Both the position numbers and the translations under genes were made by a program. From the NCBI GenBank assembly GCA_037447655.1, contig JBBHKE010000112.1, positions 1 through 62,385 of the forward strand: a stretch of DNA of 62,385 nt, in the 5' to 3' direction. Below the pieces are notes generated by a model. That model ran no database searches. It was not told the DNA's origin and saw only the letters and a list, made by a program, of their open reading frames with translations. The DNA comes from Zygnema cylindricum (lineage: Eukaryota > Streptophyta > Zygnematophyceae > Zygnematales > Zygnemataceae). This document shows, piece by piece, positions 60,076-62,385 of the stretch. Positions within the stretch are counted from its first letter, which is position 1. Every line of letters begins with the position of its first letter.

Positions 60076-62385
60076 ATGGTAGACGCGTTTAAGTTCGATA
60101 CGCATATGATGTTTATTGACCTAAGAAACAATGCATTTTCATTATCAAAAATTTATTATTCAAAGAGCGATTTATATAAAAGTTTTAAACGAAAAAATAT
60201 AGGATAATATTGGAGGAGGACAATGACTTCAAATAATTACAAAATACATGATTGCATCATCTATTGCATCGAGCGTTTGATCTAACCAAATATACAGTTT
60301 ATTAGGATGAGACATTTTATTACAATTCGGAATATAGTTTCATACAGATAGCAAATGGGCATGTGCCGACTCGTTTAGTTTTGCTTTTCATTGGTGAATA
60401 TTATACGAAAAACTCGTAAAAGTAACAAATTTTAACTACAATGTATTTATTGAATAATATGTGAACTATACACAACACGATAACAATACGTAAACATATG
60501 GGTTACTACAACACATCCATTTATAATCGTATTCTTATGTACTCGTTCATGTCTCAAATCGGTAAGAGATGGTAAAATCCAGTAATATGAGACTCAAACT
60601 ATTTATATGTTAAATTCGTGTGTTATCTCTAAAACTCGTGGGTTTATTTTGCAAATTTTGTAACACTAGCTCAAATGCTATTCACAATGTCATATATATG
60701 AGTGTGTAGAGTAGACGTTTTTTTTTTCTCTTGCCCATTATGTACATGTGTGGAAAAATGCAAGGGTCTCGGACCTTTATTATCATGCCTATCATGTGCA
60801 GGTGTGGAAAGAAAATTGCACGGGTCTTAAACCTCCATTATCAGTCGTGGTTCCTCTGCAAAAGCTAATACTGTCGTTGCCTTTCCCTCTCACTCTCACT
60901 CTTTCGCTTTTAATAGAATGAGACATGACAATACTCGTAGGAAGTGCAAGAGCTTCGAAAGGCCAATTTTGATGACAAACAGAGTGGGAAATATAATAGA
61001 AAATAAACTCAAAAAGCCATGGCGGGAAATTCTTAAATTAGTGATGTTGACGTTGTCAGTAAGTGAGCATGACGTCATAATGTCACAAAATCGTAGACAT
61101 CCACAATATCACAAAAAACTAGATGTTTACAACCCGTCGCTATTTTTATTTGTTGCATTTTGAAAGCCATTCGTTCATATTCGACATCTACTTGATTTCG
61201 GGAACACTATAACCGATATATCGCTTCGACATATGGAGAAGTTGAACATCGCAATGTTTTATTGATACATTGACTTGATGTGCCGATGTATTTATACCGT
61301 GGTATACCGAAACGACGTTGGGTTCCAATTTTTTTCTCCATGTCTCCCGCCCCCCTTAGAGGAGCGTCGCCGACGAGGAGGCGAGAGGGGTGGTGAGGTT
61401 TGACCTACGATTTTTTGTACATCAGCATCATACTACAACTCTACGGACCCCCACCTCCCACCATATATATCGCGATATTTTCGTTGGTCTCGGAGCAATA
61501 TATCGAGCCCTCCGCCCGTTTGATATTCGATGTATCGAATGTAGAATTTATCGCGATAATTACTTTGCCGATACACAACACTATTTTATATAGACATGAC
61601 CGATTGTCGTAATTTTTGTAGTCGTCTACAACTGTCACAAGTTGTACCAACGTCTACGACCGTCACATTTCAAAATAACGATCGTTTTTGCACATTGGAA
61701 CGCTCTGCAAAATACAAAGAAATTTCACTAGAATACAAAATACACCGTGAATCGTTAGTAACTTAAAAAAAAATATTAATGTTATTAACTCTAATTTGTT
61801 TTTTTTTCGCATTTCGAAAAAAAAAAATTCTATAATTTTTAATGCATATTTCGTACTTTATTACTTACCATTTTGTACGGAATGACACGCTCTGTACACC
61901 ACTCTATTCAAGATGACGACAAATTAGAGTTACTAACGATAATTAACCAGTACCTTAATTAACGTAAGAAAACAATTAGTGTTTTTAATTCTCTTTAAGG
62001 TTTTAGGGTCAAAATTTTGGGGGCGCCGAATTAGCGTTAATTACGCTAATAGCGATTCGAGTACCACCTCAAAGTACCGGCTACATGGGGACGAAAATTA
62101 ATTCAATCCTTTGCGACGTAAAGATGACGTTTGAAAGTCATTAAATTTACGTCAGCTGTAATCCGTATTATGCACATGTTTTTCTAGACGTTTATAAATT
62201 CCGCAGTTAGAACTATGCAGTAGCGACTTCTGGTTCATATCAGGGATTCCATGTGAATGCTACACCGTGAATCGCTATTAGCGTGTTGGTCGCTAATTGA
62301 GGTACCCTGTTTTTTTGGGCAAATTCTCAAATAGAATTAGACATTCTAAATGTTCCTACACGTTATTTGAGGTGTTCCATAAAAT
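60076..62385. other. AT-rich repeat region
   Basis: No gene supported. 60840-61160 and 61600-61740 resemble the 11363-14871 TIR-element interiors (pyrimidine-rich CTCTCACTCTC, GTTGACGTTGTC, CTACAACTGTCACAA, CGTCTACGACCGTCAC). They are split by a TATCGG-type block ending CCGATACACAACACTA (61577-61592). ACACCGTGAATCG words at 61743 and 62263 recur at 28132 and, inverted, at 9552. The window ends within this repeat. Confidence 0.45.

Overview
This window is repeat-dominated nuclear DNA of a land plant or close streptophyte. The main clue is one intact host gene, a plant-type cytosolic NAD-malate dehydrogenase with seven coding exons (15487-19788, + strand). Almost everything else is transposable-element sequence: Ty1/copia LTR retrotransposons, a LINE-like fragment, a BED/hAT transposase pseudogene and many non-autonomous TIR elements. 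A non-seed lineage (bryophyte, lycophyte or fern) is a guess from the style of the repeats; no feature here proves it.

Layout. 0.3-1.2 kb: minus-strand LINE-type fragment. 1.3-7.1 kb: fragment E of one copia element, then copia element A (+), decayed but with both LTRs. 7.1-15 kb: AT-rich non-coding repeats, including several about 1-kb TIR elements. 15.5-19.8 kb: MDH. 21.9-22.9 kb: a clean 1006-bp TIR element with a TTA target duplication. 24.5-26.4 kb: hAT transposase pseudogene (-). 27-31.5 kb: inverted second copy of the 7.3-10.5 kb repeat, carrying a solo LTR (F). 33.4-44.3 kb: chained copia elements (C1, C2 and A') that share or abut LTRs. 44.3-54 kb: a repeat block (P1) split by copia element B (-, 45240-52869), which itself carries a nested solo LTR. 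54-58.1 kb: solo or truncated LTR G (+) and the gag half of copia element D (-). 58.3-60.1 kb: P2, an uninterrupted paralogue of P1 that preserves the empty insertion sites. 60-62.4 kb: more AT-rich TIR repeats.

The most interesting system is in the copia elements. Where the LTR/internal junction is preserved, the LTR is followed by GGTTATGGGCCCACC or a decayed version of it. This is the complement of the anticodon arm of initiator tRNA-Met, so the elements look primed by an internal (half) tRNA, as in Drosophila copia and yeast Ty5, and not by the tRNA 3' end as in most plant copia elements. The ATG inside this primer site is in frame with gag. In several LTR families an ATG near the LTR 3' end is also in frame: the ATG-to-LTR-end distances are 152, 152, 92, 53, 53, 59 and 20 nt, all 2 modulo 3. 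The LTR therefore encodes an N-terminal Gag leader read straight through the primer-binding site. No element has an intact gag-pol frame. Nested insertions with exact 5-bp target duplications, shared internal deletions and patchy identity tracts record repeated transposition, LTR recombination and probable gene conversion.
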